This document shows positions 28,584-36,255 of a DNA stretch of 64,000 bases, piece after piece. The DNA lies in NCBI GenBank assembly GCA_030038415.1, contig JASHOX010000075.1, positions 19,400 through 83,399 on the forward strand, given 5' to 3'. Within the stretch, counting starts at the first letter, position 1, and each line of letters starts with the position of its first letter. Below the pieces are notes generated by a model. The model was not told the DNA's origin. It ran no database searches and was given only the letters and a program-made list of their open reading frames with translations. Source of the stretch: Xanthobacteraceae bacterium. GTDB taxonomy: Bacteria > Pseudomonadota > Alphaproteobacteria > Rhizobiales > Xanthobacteraceae. The translations under genes were made by a program, and so were the position numbers.

Positions 28584-29426
28584 ATGCGTCGCGCAGTCTC
28601 GCTGGCACTTGCGCTGTTCTGTCTGGCTGCGCCGCCGGCGTCGGCAGCCGATACCGTCAATCCGAAGGCCGATTTCAAGGCGTTCCGCGATTACTTCACC
28701 AAACGCTTCCCCAACGTGCCGTTGAACGATTTCGTCAACGGTCCCTATTCGATGGACGCCGAGCTGCGCAAGCAGTGGGTGGAGATCGATGCGTTTCCAC
28801 CCTACCAGTTTGCACTGGACAAGGGCAAGCAGATGTTCGACACGCCGTTTCCGAACGGCAAGACCTATGGCGATTGCTTTCCTAACAAAGGCATCGGCAT
28901 CCGCCAGAACTATCCCTTTTTCGACGCCAAGTCGGGCGAGGTGATCACGCTCGACGTTGCGCTTAATCAATGCCGCCAAGCCAACGGCGAAGAGCCATTC
29001 GACTACACCAAAGACGATATGGCGGCGCTGACGGCCTATATGGCCTACACCTCGCGCGGCAAGCTGTTCGACATCAAAATCCCGAACGATCGGCGGGCGC
29101 TCGCCGCCTATCAGAAGGGCGAAGAATATTTTTACACCCGCCGCGGCCAATTGAACTTCTCCTGCGCCAGTTGTCACGTCCAGAGTCCGGGTGACCACAT
29201 CCGCACCGAGGTTCTGGCGCCAGCGCTCGGTATTGTCGCGGCGCTGCCGATCTATCGCTCCGAATGGGGCGGCATGGGGACAACGAGCCGCCGTTTGATT
29301 ACCTGCAACAGCCAAGTGCGCGGTGTGCCGCTCAAGCCTGAGGACGAGCTCTACCGCGACGTTGAATACTATCTGTCGTATATGAGCAACGGCCTACCGA
29401 TCTCCGGACCGGGTGCACGCCCATGA
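28584..29426 (+). CDS. soxA: L-cysteine S-thiosulfotransferase subunit SoxA (monoheme)
   Basis: 280 residues from the ATG at 28584 with GGAGG upstream. Sec signal to about residue 21. It has one CASCH heme site (Cys194-His198), an active-site Cys241 in 'ITCNSQVRG', and two further cysteines (98 and 130) where diheme SoxA carries its first heme or a disulfide. It is therefore a monoheme type. With SoxX it oxidatively couples thiosulfate to SoxY. Confidence 0.94.
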   Translation: MRRAVSLALALFCLAAPPASAADTVNPKADFKAFRDYFTKRFPNVPLNDFVNGPYSMDAELRKQWVEIDAFPPYQFALDKGKQMFDTPFPNGKTYGDCFPNKGIGIRQNYPFFDAKSGEVITLDVALNQCRQANGEEPFDYTKDDMAALTAYMAYTSRGKLFDIKIPNDRRALAAYQKGEEYFYTRRGQLNFSCASCHVQSPGDHIRTEVLAPALGIVAALPIYRSEWGGMGTTSRRLITCNSQVRGVPLKPEDELYRDVEYYLSYMSNGLPISGPGARP

Positions 29427-29446
29427 TGGTATGGAGAGGAATTCAT

Positions 29447-29755
29447 ATGCCTGCTTTGATGAGGCTCGCCGTCGTCCTCTTCGCTACAGGGTTGGCGACC
29501 GCGGCATTGGCTGCATCGGCCGACGGCTTCAAGGCGGCCTACGCCAAAGCGGAAGCGGCGGAAAATCAAGCCGGCGCGCTCAAGAACCAGTGGACCACCA
29601 CGGAAGCCGAACTTAAGGCGGCAAAAAAGGCCGCTGATGCCGGGAATTTTAACGACGCGATCAAACACGCCCAGCAGGCCGAGGCGCTGGCCAATGCATC
29701 CATCGCGCAAGCCAAGGAACAGGCGACGGCCTGGAAAAACGCCGTCGTTCGCTGA
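29447..29755 (+). CDS. soxK: SoxXA-binding protein SoxK
   Basis: 102 residues from the ATG at 29447 (GGAGAGGA six bases upstream). A signal peptide ends LAA-SA; the rest is an Ala/Lys/Glu-rich helical protein ('AAYAKAEAAENQAGALKNQW', 'HAQQAEALANASIAQAKEQA'). SoxK stabilises SoxXA where SoxA is of the monoheme class, which agrees with this locus. It sits between soxA and soxB. Confidence 0.8.
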   Translation: MPALMRLAVVLFATGLATAALAASADGFKAAYAKAEAAENQAGALKNQWTTTEAELKAAKKAADAGNFNDAIKHAQQAEALANASIAQAKEQATAWKNAVVR

Positions 29756-29782
29756 TCTGAAACCGCATCGAGGAGCATTGCG

Positions 29783-31525
29783 ATGCGTCGCCGCGACGTA
29801 TTGAAAGTTCTTGCGGCAGCGTCGCTCTCCGGCGTCGTGCCGCGTATCGGCTTGACGGCCGACGACGACCCTTACGACATCGGGCGTTTTGGCAACGCCC
29901 GTGTGCTGCACATGACCGACAGCCATGCGCAGCTTCTGCCGGTCTATTTCCGTGAGCCTAGCGTCAATATCGGCGTCGGCGCGATGGCCGGCCAACCGCC
30001 CCACCTGGTCGGCCAGGCGTTCCTTAAACATTTCGGGATCGAGCCGGGCAGCCGCGCCGCGTATGCATTCACGTTCCTCGATTATCAGGAAGCCGCCCAT
30101 CGCTACGGCCGTATGGGCGGCTTTGCGCAACTGAAGACGTTGATCGATCGGCTGCGCAACGAAGCCGGTGCCGGCAATTCCGTTTTGCTGGATGGCGGCG
30201 ACCTGTGGCAGGGCAGCGGCCTTGCCGACGCCATGAAAGGGGCGGACATGGTCGACGTCGGCAATCTGCTCGGCATCGACGTGATGACCGGCCATTGGGA
30301 ATTCACCTATGGTGAGAAAATCGTGCGGCAGAATCTCGAGCGGTTCAAAGGGGAGTTTCTGGCGCAGAACGTATTCCTGACCGAGGAGGCTGCCTTCAAC
30401 AACGCGCCGGCCTTCGATTCGGCGTCCGGCCGCGTATTCAAACCGGCGACGATCAAGGCTGTGAACGGTCATCGCATCGGCATCGTCGGCCAGGCCATGC
30501 CCTATGTGCCGATCGCTCATCCCAAGCGCTTTACGCCCGATTGGACATTCGGCATCCGCGATGCGGAGCTGCAGAAAGTGGTCGACGGACTACGCCAGCA
30601 AGACAAGGTCGATGCCGTCATCCTGCTGTCGCACAACGGCATGGATGTCGATCTCAAGCTTGCGAGCCGCGTGACCGGCATCGACGTCATTCTTGGCGGC
30701 CATACCCACGATGCGGTGCCGCACCCTACCGTGGTCGCAAATCCCACGGGAAAGACGCTGGTTACCAATGCCGGATCGAACGGAAAATTCCTCGCCGTGC
30801 TCGATCTCGATATCGGCAAGGGCGGCGTAAAGGACGTGCGCTACCATTTACTGCCGATTTACGCGAACCTCATCAAGTCCGACGGTGACATGCAGGCGCT
30901 GATCGATCGGTTGCGCGCGCCTTATGCGGCAAAATTTGCCGAAAAGCTCGCCACCGCCGATGAACTATTGTACCGGCGCGGCAATTTCACCGGGCCGATG
31001 GACCAAGTCATTTGCGATGCGCTGCGTCACGAGCTCGATGCGCAAATCGCGCTGTCGCCGGGCTTCCGCTGGGGCACCACTCTGTTGACCGGTCAGCCGA
31101 TCACCATGGAGGACGTGCTCGCCGAGACCGCGATCACCTATCCCGAGGTCTATGTGACGAACATGACGGGCGGCCAGATCAAGGCCGTTATGGAAGACAT
31201 CGTCGATAATCTTTTCAATCCTGATCCCTATTATCAGCAGGGTGGCGACATGGTGCGCATCGGCGGCATGGATTACGCTTGTGCGCCGAACGAAAGCACG
31301 GGCAAGCGCATCTCGGACATGACACTCGACGACGGTACGGCGCTGGATGCAGATAAAAGCTACCGCGTGGCCGGTTGGGCGTCGGTTAATCCGCAAACCG
31401 GCAGGCCGATCGGCGACGTCGTTGCCGGTTATTTGCGGGCGGAAAAGATCGTGAAAATCAAGCACGTCAATCGCGTCGTTCTCAAGGGCGTCGCCGCTAA
31501 TGCAGGGTTTGACCGCGGAGGCTGA
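29783..31525 (+). CDS. soxB: Thiosulfohydrolase SoxB
   Basis: 580 residues. A Tat-like leader (MRRRDVLKVLAAASLSG) precedes a calcineurin-like metallophosphatase fold with Mn-binding motifs 'HMTDSHAQLLP', 'LDGGDLWQGSG', 'SHNGMDVDLKLA' and 'LGGHTHDAVPHP', then a 5'-nucleotidase-type C-terminal domain. It hydrolyses the sulfonate from SoxY-bound thiosulfate, releasing sulfate in the periplasm. Confidence 0.96.
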   Translation: MRRRDVLKVLAAASLSGVVPRIGLTADDDPYDIGRFGNARVLHMTDSHAQLLPVYFREPSVNIGVGAMAGQPPHLVGQAFLKHFGIEPGSRAAYAFTFLDYQEAAHRYGRMGGFAQLKTLIDRLRNEAGAGNSVLLDGGDLWQGSGLADAMKGADMVDVGNLLGIDVMTGHWEFTYGEKIVRQNLERFKGEFLAQNVFLTEEAAFNNAPAFDSASGRVFKPATIKAVNGHRIGIVGQAMPYVPIAHPKRFTPDWTFGIRDAELQKVVDGLRQQDKVDAVILLSHNGMDVDLKLASRVTGIDVILGGHTHDAVPHPTVVANPTGKTLVTNAGSNGKFLAVLDLDIGKGGVKDVRYHLLPIYANLIKSDGDMQALIDRLRAPYAAKFAEKLATADELLYRRGNFTGPMDQVICDALRHELDAQIALSPGFRWGTTLLTGQPITMEDVLAETAITYPEVYVTNMTGGQIKAVMEDIVDNLFNPDPYYQQGGDMVRIGGMDYACAPNESTGKRISDMTLDDGTALDADKSYRVAGWASVNPQTGRPIGDVVAGYLRAEKIVKIKHVNRVVLKGVAANAGFDRGG

Positions 31526-31530
31526 ACACG

Positions 31531-32022
31531 ATGACTTGCGTTCGCATGAACACTGCGGCGCCGATTGCTGGCGCACTGGCTGCCGTTTGCACGCTGTCGT
31601 TATTGGCGACGATCCAACCGCGCCACGCCGCGGCAGCCGAGAACAGCACGCTCGCCGACAAGCCTTTCGCCGACCACCATCTCGCCCTGCAGCTCTCCGA
31701 CGACGACGACAAAAAGCAGCGCCTGGTCATCAGCGTGGCTTTCAACCTGCTCAAATTCTACAGTCCGGACAGGATCGCAATCGAGGTCGTGACATTCGGG
31801 CCGGGCATCGCGCTGCTGCGCGCCGACAGCTCGAACCGCAAGTTGGTCGACAGCCTAGTGGCGCAAGGCGTGAAATTCGATGTTTGCATGAATACGGTCG
31901 AGACCATCGAGCGGGAAACCGGACATCGCGTGCCGCTCAATCCGAATGCCGAGCCGGTCGAAGCCGGAGTGGCTCAAATTCTCGCCCTCACCGAAAAGGG
32001 CTACACGCTCGTCCGTCCATAA
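31531..32022 (+). CDS. Exported DsrE-like protein 1
   Basis: 163 residues, start five bases after the soxB stop and preceded by GGAGG. Signal peptide to about residue 37 (HAAAA). The DsrE/DsrF-like fold is indicated by 'KQRLVISVAFNLLKFY', 'IAIEVVTFGPGIALLRAD' and a conserved cysteine in 'VKFDVCMNT'. DsrE-family proteins bind sulfur on that cysteine. Its place at the end of the sox operon suggests periplasmic sulfur trafficking; this is inference. Confidence 0.8.
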   Translation: MTCVRMNTAAPIAGALAAVCTLSLLATIQPRHAAAAENSTLADKPFADHHLALQLSDDDDKKQRLVISVAFNLLKFYSPDRIAIEVVTFGPGIALLRADSSNRKLVDSLVAQGVKFDVCMNTVETIERETGHRVPLNPNAEPVEAGVAQILALTEKGYTLVRP

Positions 32023-32038
32023 ACCAGCGGGAAAAATC

Positions 32039-32500
32039 ATGATTGCGAGCACTCGAACCGTCGTCGTTGCGTTTGCTGTCTGCCTCCTGGCGGTGTGCGG
32101 CGCGCACGCCCAAGGCGGCAAGCCGCATCGCATTGCCATCCAAGTCGATCAGAACGATCCCGCGGTGATGAACCTCGCGCTCAACAATGCCGAGAACATC
32201 ATCGAGTACTACCGCGACAAGGGCGAGGACGTCGATGTCGAGATTGTCGCCTACGGACCGGGATTGAACATGCTGCGGGCCGACACCTCGCCAGTGAAGG
32301 ACCGCATCGCCCAGATAGCGAGCACCGACGCTAGCTTCCCGGCGAAGATTGCATTTTCCGCCTGCCACAACACTCTGCAGGGCATGGAAAAGCGCGAGGG
32401 TCACGCCATCGCCATCGTTCCGCAGGCCAAAATCGTGCCGGCTGGCGTGGTGCGGCTCAGTGAACTTGAGGAGCAGGGTTGGAGTTACATCCGGCCCTAA
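32039..32500 (+). CDS. Exported DsrE-like protein 2
   Basis: 153 residues from the ATG at 32039, 16 bp after its paralogue. Signal peptide (VVVAFAVCLLAVCGAHA), then the same fold: 'ALNNAENIIEYYRDKGEDVDVEIVAYGPGLNMLRAD' and a cysteine in 'IAFSACHNT'. The pair share the 'GPGxxxLRAD' motif. The 3' end overlaps the convergent PadR gene by four bases. Confidence 0.8.
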   Translation: MIASTRTVVVAFAVCLLAVCGAHAQGGKPHRIAIQVDQNDPAVMNLALNNAENIIEYYRDKGEDVDVEIVAYGPGLNMLRADTSPVKDRIAQIASTDASFPAKIAFSACHNTLQGMEKREGHAIAIVPQAKIVPAGVVRLSELEEQGWSYIRP

Positions 32501-33132
32501 TTTGACCGGTTGCGCACGAGCCTGGTCGAACCCGCGATTCGTAACGTGTTCTTGGCCGACGCTCCACGGCGGTGCCGGCGTAGTTTCACCAGTCGCGTCT
32601 CGCGGTCGCCGTCACCAAGGAATCGGACCAGCTCTTGCTCCATGGCCCGATACTGGGCAACTTTGATGCGAAGCGAAAGGAGCTGGAACCGCCGCGCTTC
32701 GTGCTTGCTGCCCGGGTGCGCGTTGATGCGGGCTTCGGTCGCTTCCATGTAAGCGCGTTCGCGTCGTATGCGCTCCAGATAAGAGCCAAGCTCGCGCCTG
32801 ATAACCTTTTTACTGGCAAAGTTTCCGAAAAAGATGCGCAGCAGAACCTCGTCGCGCGTCACCGAGGCGCGGATGGGCTCGCTCATGAATTCTTCGAGCC
32901 TGGCCCGACCGCGGGCGGTGATGGTGTGGATCTGCTTGTCCGGCTTGCCGTCCTGCGCTAGCGACCGGCTGGTGATGCAACCTTCCTCCCGCAGCTTATG
33001 CAGCGTGTTGTAGATTTGCGGACCGGTGGCGTTCCAGATGAAATAAGTCGAGCGACTGATCGCGCGCTTGAGATCGTACCCCGACGCCGGTTCCACCGCC
33101 AGCAAGCCGAGGAGCGCGAAGCGAAGCGACAT
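32497..33132 (-). CDS. PadR-family transcriptional regulator
   Basis: 211 residues. An N-terminal PadR winged helix ('FALLGLLAVEPASGYDLKRAI', 'GPQIYNTLHKLREEGCI', 'KQIHTITARGRARLEEFM') precedes a Vir-like C-terminal dimerisation coil (100-190). PadR proteins repress detoxification or efflux genes in response to small ligands. It lies 35 bp downstream of the lactonase-like gene on the same strand, which is a likely target, along with the divergent oxidoreductase genes. Confidence 0.88.
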   Translation of the reverse strand: MSLRFALLGLLAVEPASGYDLKRAISRSTYFIWNATGPQIYNTLHKLREEGCITSRSLAQDGKPDKQIHTITARGRARLEEFMSEPIRASVTRDEVLLRIFFGNFASKKVIRRELGSYLERIRRERAYMEATEARINAHPGSKHEARRFQLLSLRIKVAQYRAMEQELVRFLGDGDRETRLVKLRRHRRGASAKNTLRIAGSTRLVRNRSN

Positions 33133-33167
33133 GTCAGCAATGCTCCGCTTGCGTCGTGGCGCGCCGC

Positions 33168-33929
33168 CTACTCATAAGCATCGGCTCCCTTACGCAGGCT
33201 ATCCCATTGTCGCGTGTCGTGGCCGCACAGAATGGTCGTGCCTGACGATTCGATGTGACGCACCTCGGCTAGCGATTTCGCTAGCGCCTCGCCGTTCCAG
33301 GTGTTGCGCGGGATGATGCCGGTATCGAGCGTCTCGCGCAGGCTCACGGTATCGCCGGCCAGCAGAAACGTGCCGCTGCGATCGAGCCGCGCCAAGGCGC
33401 CAAGCGAACCGGGCGTATGGCCCGGGAGCGGCAGCAGCACGATGCGGCCGTCGGCAAAAAGATCGCGCTGGCCTGTGAGCTCGTCGATCGGCATCGGCTG
33501 ATCCCAATCGGCGGCAAGATAGCCGGCCGCCTCGCTACCGGGCGCGCGAGCGGCGGCGAGCTCATCGGCGTGGATCATGAATGTCGCCTTGCGGAAAAAC
33601 GCATTGCAACCGCAATGGTCGGGATGCAGGTGCGAATTGATCACCACATCGATATCGTCGGGGCTGAGCCCAAGCGCGGCAAGGCCCGTTAAAACGTGCT
33701 CGCCGGGCTGCATGATCGGAATCATGAGTTTGGCAAGTCCGCCCCAACGTCCTTCCGGATCTTCCGGCACTGTCGGATGGCAGCCGGTATCGAACAAAAC
33801 GTTACCCTGAGCATGCCGCAACAGCGCGCTTGAGACCGGAAGCTCGATGGTCTCGCTGCGCTCGGCCACGGGCAGGAAAATGCTCTTGCGCATGCGCAGC
33901 CGGCCGCAAGACAATAGATGCATCTTCAT
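33168..33929 (-). CDS. MBL-fold hydrolase, N-acyl-homoserine-lactonase-like
   Basis: 253 residues, cytosolic. Zinc motif 'NSHLHPDHCG' (HxHxDH) with later 'LPGHTPGS' and 'AGDTV' as in the AttM/AiiA/AhlD group; the N-terminal 'LLRHAQGNVLFDTGCHP' is also typical. It probably opens lactone rings; quorum signals are one possible substrate, but xenobiotic lactones are equally possible. It sits upstream of the padR gene and 48 bp after an SDR gene on the same strand. Confidence 0.75.
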   Translation of the reverse strand: MKMHLLSCGRLRMRKSIFLPVAERSETIELPVSSALLRHAQGNVLFDTGCHPTVPEDPEGRWGGLAKLMIPIMQPGEHVLTGLAALGLSPDDIDVVINSHLHPDHCGCNAFFRKATFMIHADELAAARAPGSEAAGYLAADWDQPMPIDELTGQRDLFADGRIVLLPLPGHTPGSLGALARLDRSGTFLLAGDTVSLRETLDTGIIPRNTWNGEALAKSLAEVRHIESSGTTILCGHDTRQWDSLRKGADAYE

Positions 33930-33977
33930 GGCGAGTGCCTAAAACCGTAACCCCGTGCAGTTGGCCATGGCAAGCGC

Positions 33978-34730
33978 TTACACCATGCAATAGCCGCCGC
34001 TGACACTGATCACCTGGCCGGTGATCCAGCCGCTGCGCGGCGAAGCCAATAACGCGACGGTGGGCGCGATGTCGTCCGGGCGGCCAAGCCGCCGCACCGG
34101 ATAAAGCCGGACCAGCTTGTCGCGATTGGCATTAAGCCATTCCGGATCGTGACCGGTCTCGACCAGACCGAGCGAGACGGTGTTGGCGGTGACGCCGGCA
34201 CGGCCCATTTCTCGCGCCAGCGATTTCATCAAGATAATGACGCCGGCGCGTGCGGCGCCGACGATGGACAGTCCCGATTCACCGACGCGCGAGGAGTCGC
34301 CGACGATGGCAATGATCCGCCCGTCGCCGGCCTTTTCCAGGTGCGGGCCCGCGGCGTGGCAGAGTTGTATAGTGCCGAGGAGATTGACGTCGATCTGGCT
34401 GCGCCATTCTGCGGGCGTGGTGTCCTTGAACGGCTTGCGGATTGCGAGTCCGGCATTGTTCACCAGGATATGGAGGCCGCCGAAATCGGCGACGATCTGC
34501 GCAATCATCGCCTGCACTGAGGCGTGGTCGGCGAGATCGGCCCGATAGGAACTCGCCTTGCCGCCTTGGGCATGAATTTCGGCAACGACAGCCGCCGCCT
34601 CGTCGGCCGCATCCCGGTAATTGACTGCGACCGCGGCGCCTTCCGCCGCGAGCGTAAGCGCGATTTCCCGGCCCACGTCGCGGGTGCCGCCGGTGACCAG
34701 CGCCACACGCCCTTTCAGTTGCAAATCCAT
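33978..34730 (-). CDS. SDR-family protein lacking the YxxxK catalytic pair
   Basis: 250 residues with a Rossmann fold: nucleotide loop 'VTGGTRDVG' (12-20), NNAG (91-94), 'VNLLGT' and C-terminal 'ITGQVISVSGGYCMV', all classical SDR. At the place of the active-site Tyr-x-x-x-Lys the sequence reads V157-G-A-A-R161. Both catalytic residues are replaced, although the serine region (GDSSRVG) and the following 'AGVIILMKSLARE' helix are kept. It may be a non-catalytic or altered SDR. Divergent from the CoxMSL-type operon. Confidence 0.8.
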   Translation of the reverse strand: MDLQLKGRVALVTGGTRDVGREIALTLAAEGAAVAVNYRDAADEAAAVVAEIHAQGGKASSYRADLADHASVQAMIAQIVADFGGLHILVNNAGLAIRKPFKDTTPAEWRSQIDVNLLGTIQLCHAAGPHLEKAGDGRIIAIVGDSSRVGESGLSIVGAARAGVIILMKSLAREMGRAGVTANTVSLGLVETGHDPEWLNANRDKLVRLYPVRRLGRPDDIAPTVALLASPRSGWITGQVISVSGGYCMV

Positions 34731-34870
34731 AACTGCGCCTTATGCCTCGTCCTTGCGTTGACACCCTAGCGGCGACGGCCGCATATAGTAAAGTACTTAC
34801 CTATGAAAGTCCTGACCTATGCGGGCCGCGACGTCCGCGCTCGCTCCCACGATAAGAGGCTGCGACACGC
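34731..34870. promoter_or_regulatory. Divergent promoter region SDR / molybdenum hydroxylase operon
   Basis: 140 bp containing the palindrome AAGTACTT (34791-34798) inside a wider GTAAAGTACTTAC dyad. This would suit a PadR or MarR type operator. The PadR regulator is encoded 1.6 kb away. Confidence 0.35.
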
Positions 34871-35752
34871 GTGAAGCCGGCATGGTTCGATTATTATGCG
34901 CCGCGCAGTTTGGACGAGGCGCTGCGCATTCTGGCCGACGCCGGGCCCAACGGCCGAGTTCTGGCGGGCGGCCAGAGCCTGATGCCGATGCTCAATTGCC
35001 GCCTCCTCAACCCCGCCATTCTGGTCGACATCAATCGTCTCGAAGTTCTCAATAGCCTTGACGTCACGAAGGACGGCCTGACGGTTGGCGCACTCGTCCG
35101 CCACGCGGATCTGCTGCACGACGACCGGGTGCGTCACGGCTGGCCGCTATTGTTCGAAGCAACCAAACAAGTCGCGCATCCTGCGATCAGGAATCGTGGC
35201 ACCGTGTGCGGCAGTGTCGCCCATAACGATCCGGCAGCCGAACACCCGAGCGTGCTGGTCACACTGGACGGCACTGTGGTGATTGCGAGCGCTGCTGGCC
35301 GCCGCGAGCTTCCGGCCGAACAGTTCTTTACCGGCATTCTGTCGACCGCTCTGCAGCCGGGAGAGATGGTGGTGGCGCTGCGCTATCCGCCGCAGCCAGC
35401 GGGCACCGGCACCGGATTTGTGGAATTCGCGCGCCGCCTTGGCGATTTCGCCATGGCCGGAGCCGCCGCGACGCTGACGTTGCGCGATGGCGTGTGCGAA
35501 CACGCCCGGCTGACCGTTGTCGGCATGGGCGAAGGCCCATTCCGTGCACGCGCCGCCGAAAACATGCTCGCGGCGCGTCGCCTTGGCGCCGATGATCGCA
35601 ACGAGGCTTTCGCGGAAGCAGCGGAAAAGGTCAGGGCTGCAGTCGAGCCGGCCGACGATGTGCACGCGTCCGCATCCTATCGTCGGCATTTGGCGGGCGT
35701 CATGACCCAGCGTGCGCTGGAGACGGCGCTGGCGCGGGCGGGAGCGCATTAG
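34871..35752 (+). CDS. FAD-binding subunit of a molybdenum hydroxylase (CoxM type)
   Basis: 293 residues. FAD motifs of the CoxM/CutM family: 'LAGGQSLMPMLNCRLLNPAILVDI' (start of the FAD domain), 'RNRGTVCGSVAHNDPAAE' (second FAD motif) and the C-terminal CO-dehydrogenase flavoprotein domain from about residue 180. It carries electrons from the 2Fe-2S clusters to the acceptor. First gene of a three-gene M-S-L set; S follows after two bases. Confidence 0.92.
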   Translation: MKPAWFDYYAPRSLDEALRILADAGPNGRVLAGGQSLMPMLNCRLLNPAILVDINRLEVLNSLDVTKDGLTVGALVRHADLLHDDRVRHGWPLLFEATKQVAHPAIRNRGTVCGSVAHNDPAAEHPSVLVTLDGTVVIASAAGRRELPAEQFFTGILSTALQPGEMVVALRYPPQPAGTGTGFVEFARRLGDFAMAGAAATLTLRDGVCEHARLTVVGMGEGPFRARAAENMLAARRLGADDRNEAFAEAAEKVRAAVEPADDVHASASYRRHLAGVMTQRALETALARAGAH

Positions 35753-35754
35753 CG

Positions 35755-36255
35755 ATGCCGCGCGAGCAAAACATCCGGCTGAACGTGAACGGCAGGGTTT
35801 ATGAACGGACCGTGCCGGTGCGCCTGTCGTTGGCGGATTTCCTACGCGATCATTTGCATCTCACTGGCACCCATCTCGGTTGCGAGCACGGCGTATGCGG
35901 CGCTTGCACGATATCGATGAACGGTCGTAGCGCGCGCTCGTGCCTGACGCTGGCGGTGCAAGCGGACGGCGCTGAGATCGTCACCATCGAGGGACTGCGC
36001 GCGGCGGACGGCAGTCGGCATCCGCTGCAGCAGGCTTTTCTTGAGAATTTCGGCTTGCAATGCGGCTACTGCACGCCCGGAATGCTGATCACTGCGATCG
36101 AGTTGTTGCGGGAAAATCCGCAGCCGTCCGAGCAAGACGTGCGCGAAGCATTGTCGGGCAATATCTGCCGCTGCACCGGCTACCAGGCGATCGTCGATTC
36201 CGTGCTGGCCGTGGCACGCGATACGCAAGGTTCGAAAAAGCGAGAGATCGTCTGA
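35755..36255 (+). CDS. 2Fe-2S subunit of a molybdenum hydroxylase (CoxS type)
   Basis: 166 residues. Two iron-sulfur sites: plant-type 'CEHGVCGAC' near residues 43-51 with a later Cys, and the helical-domain 'CGYCTPGM' plus 'CRCTGYQ'. Its stop overlaps the large-subunit start as TGATG. Confidence 0.95.
   Translation: MPREQNIRLNVNGRVYERTVPVRLSLADFLRDHLHLTGTHLGCEHGVCGACTISMNGRSARSCLTLAVQADGAEIVTIEGLRAADGSRHPLQQAFLENFGLQCGYCTPGMLITAIELLRENPQPSEQDVREALSGNICRCTGYQAIVDSVLAVARDTQGSKKREIV

Noticed and set aside
29369..30520. Minus-strand frame of 383 codons opposite soxB
   Set aside because: Shadow of soxB, which has all its metal-binding motifs; the frame has no recognisable domain.
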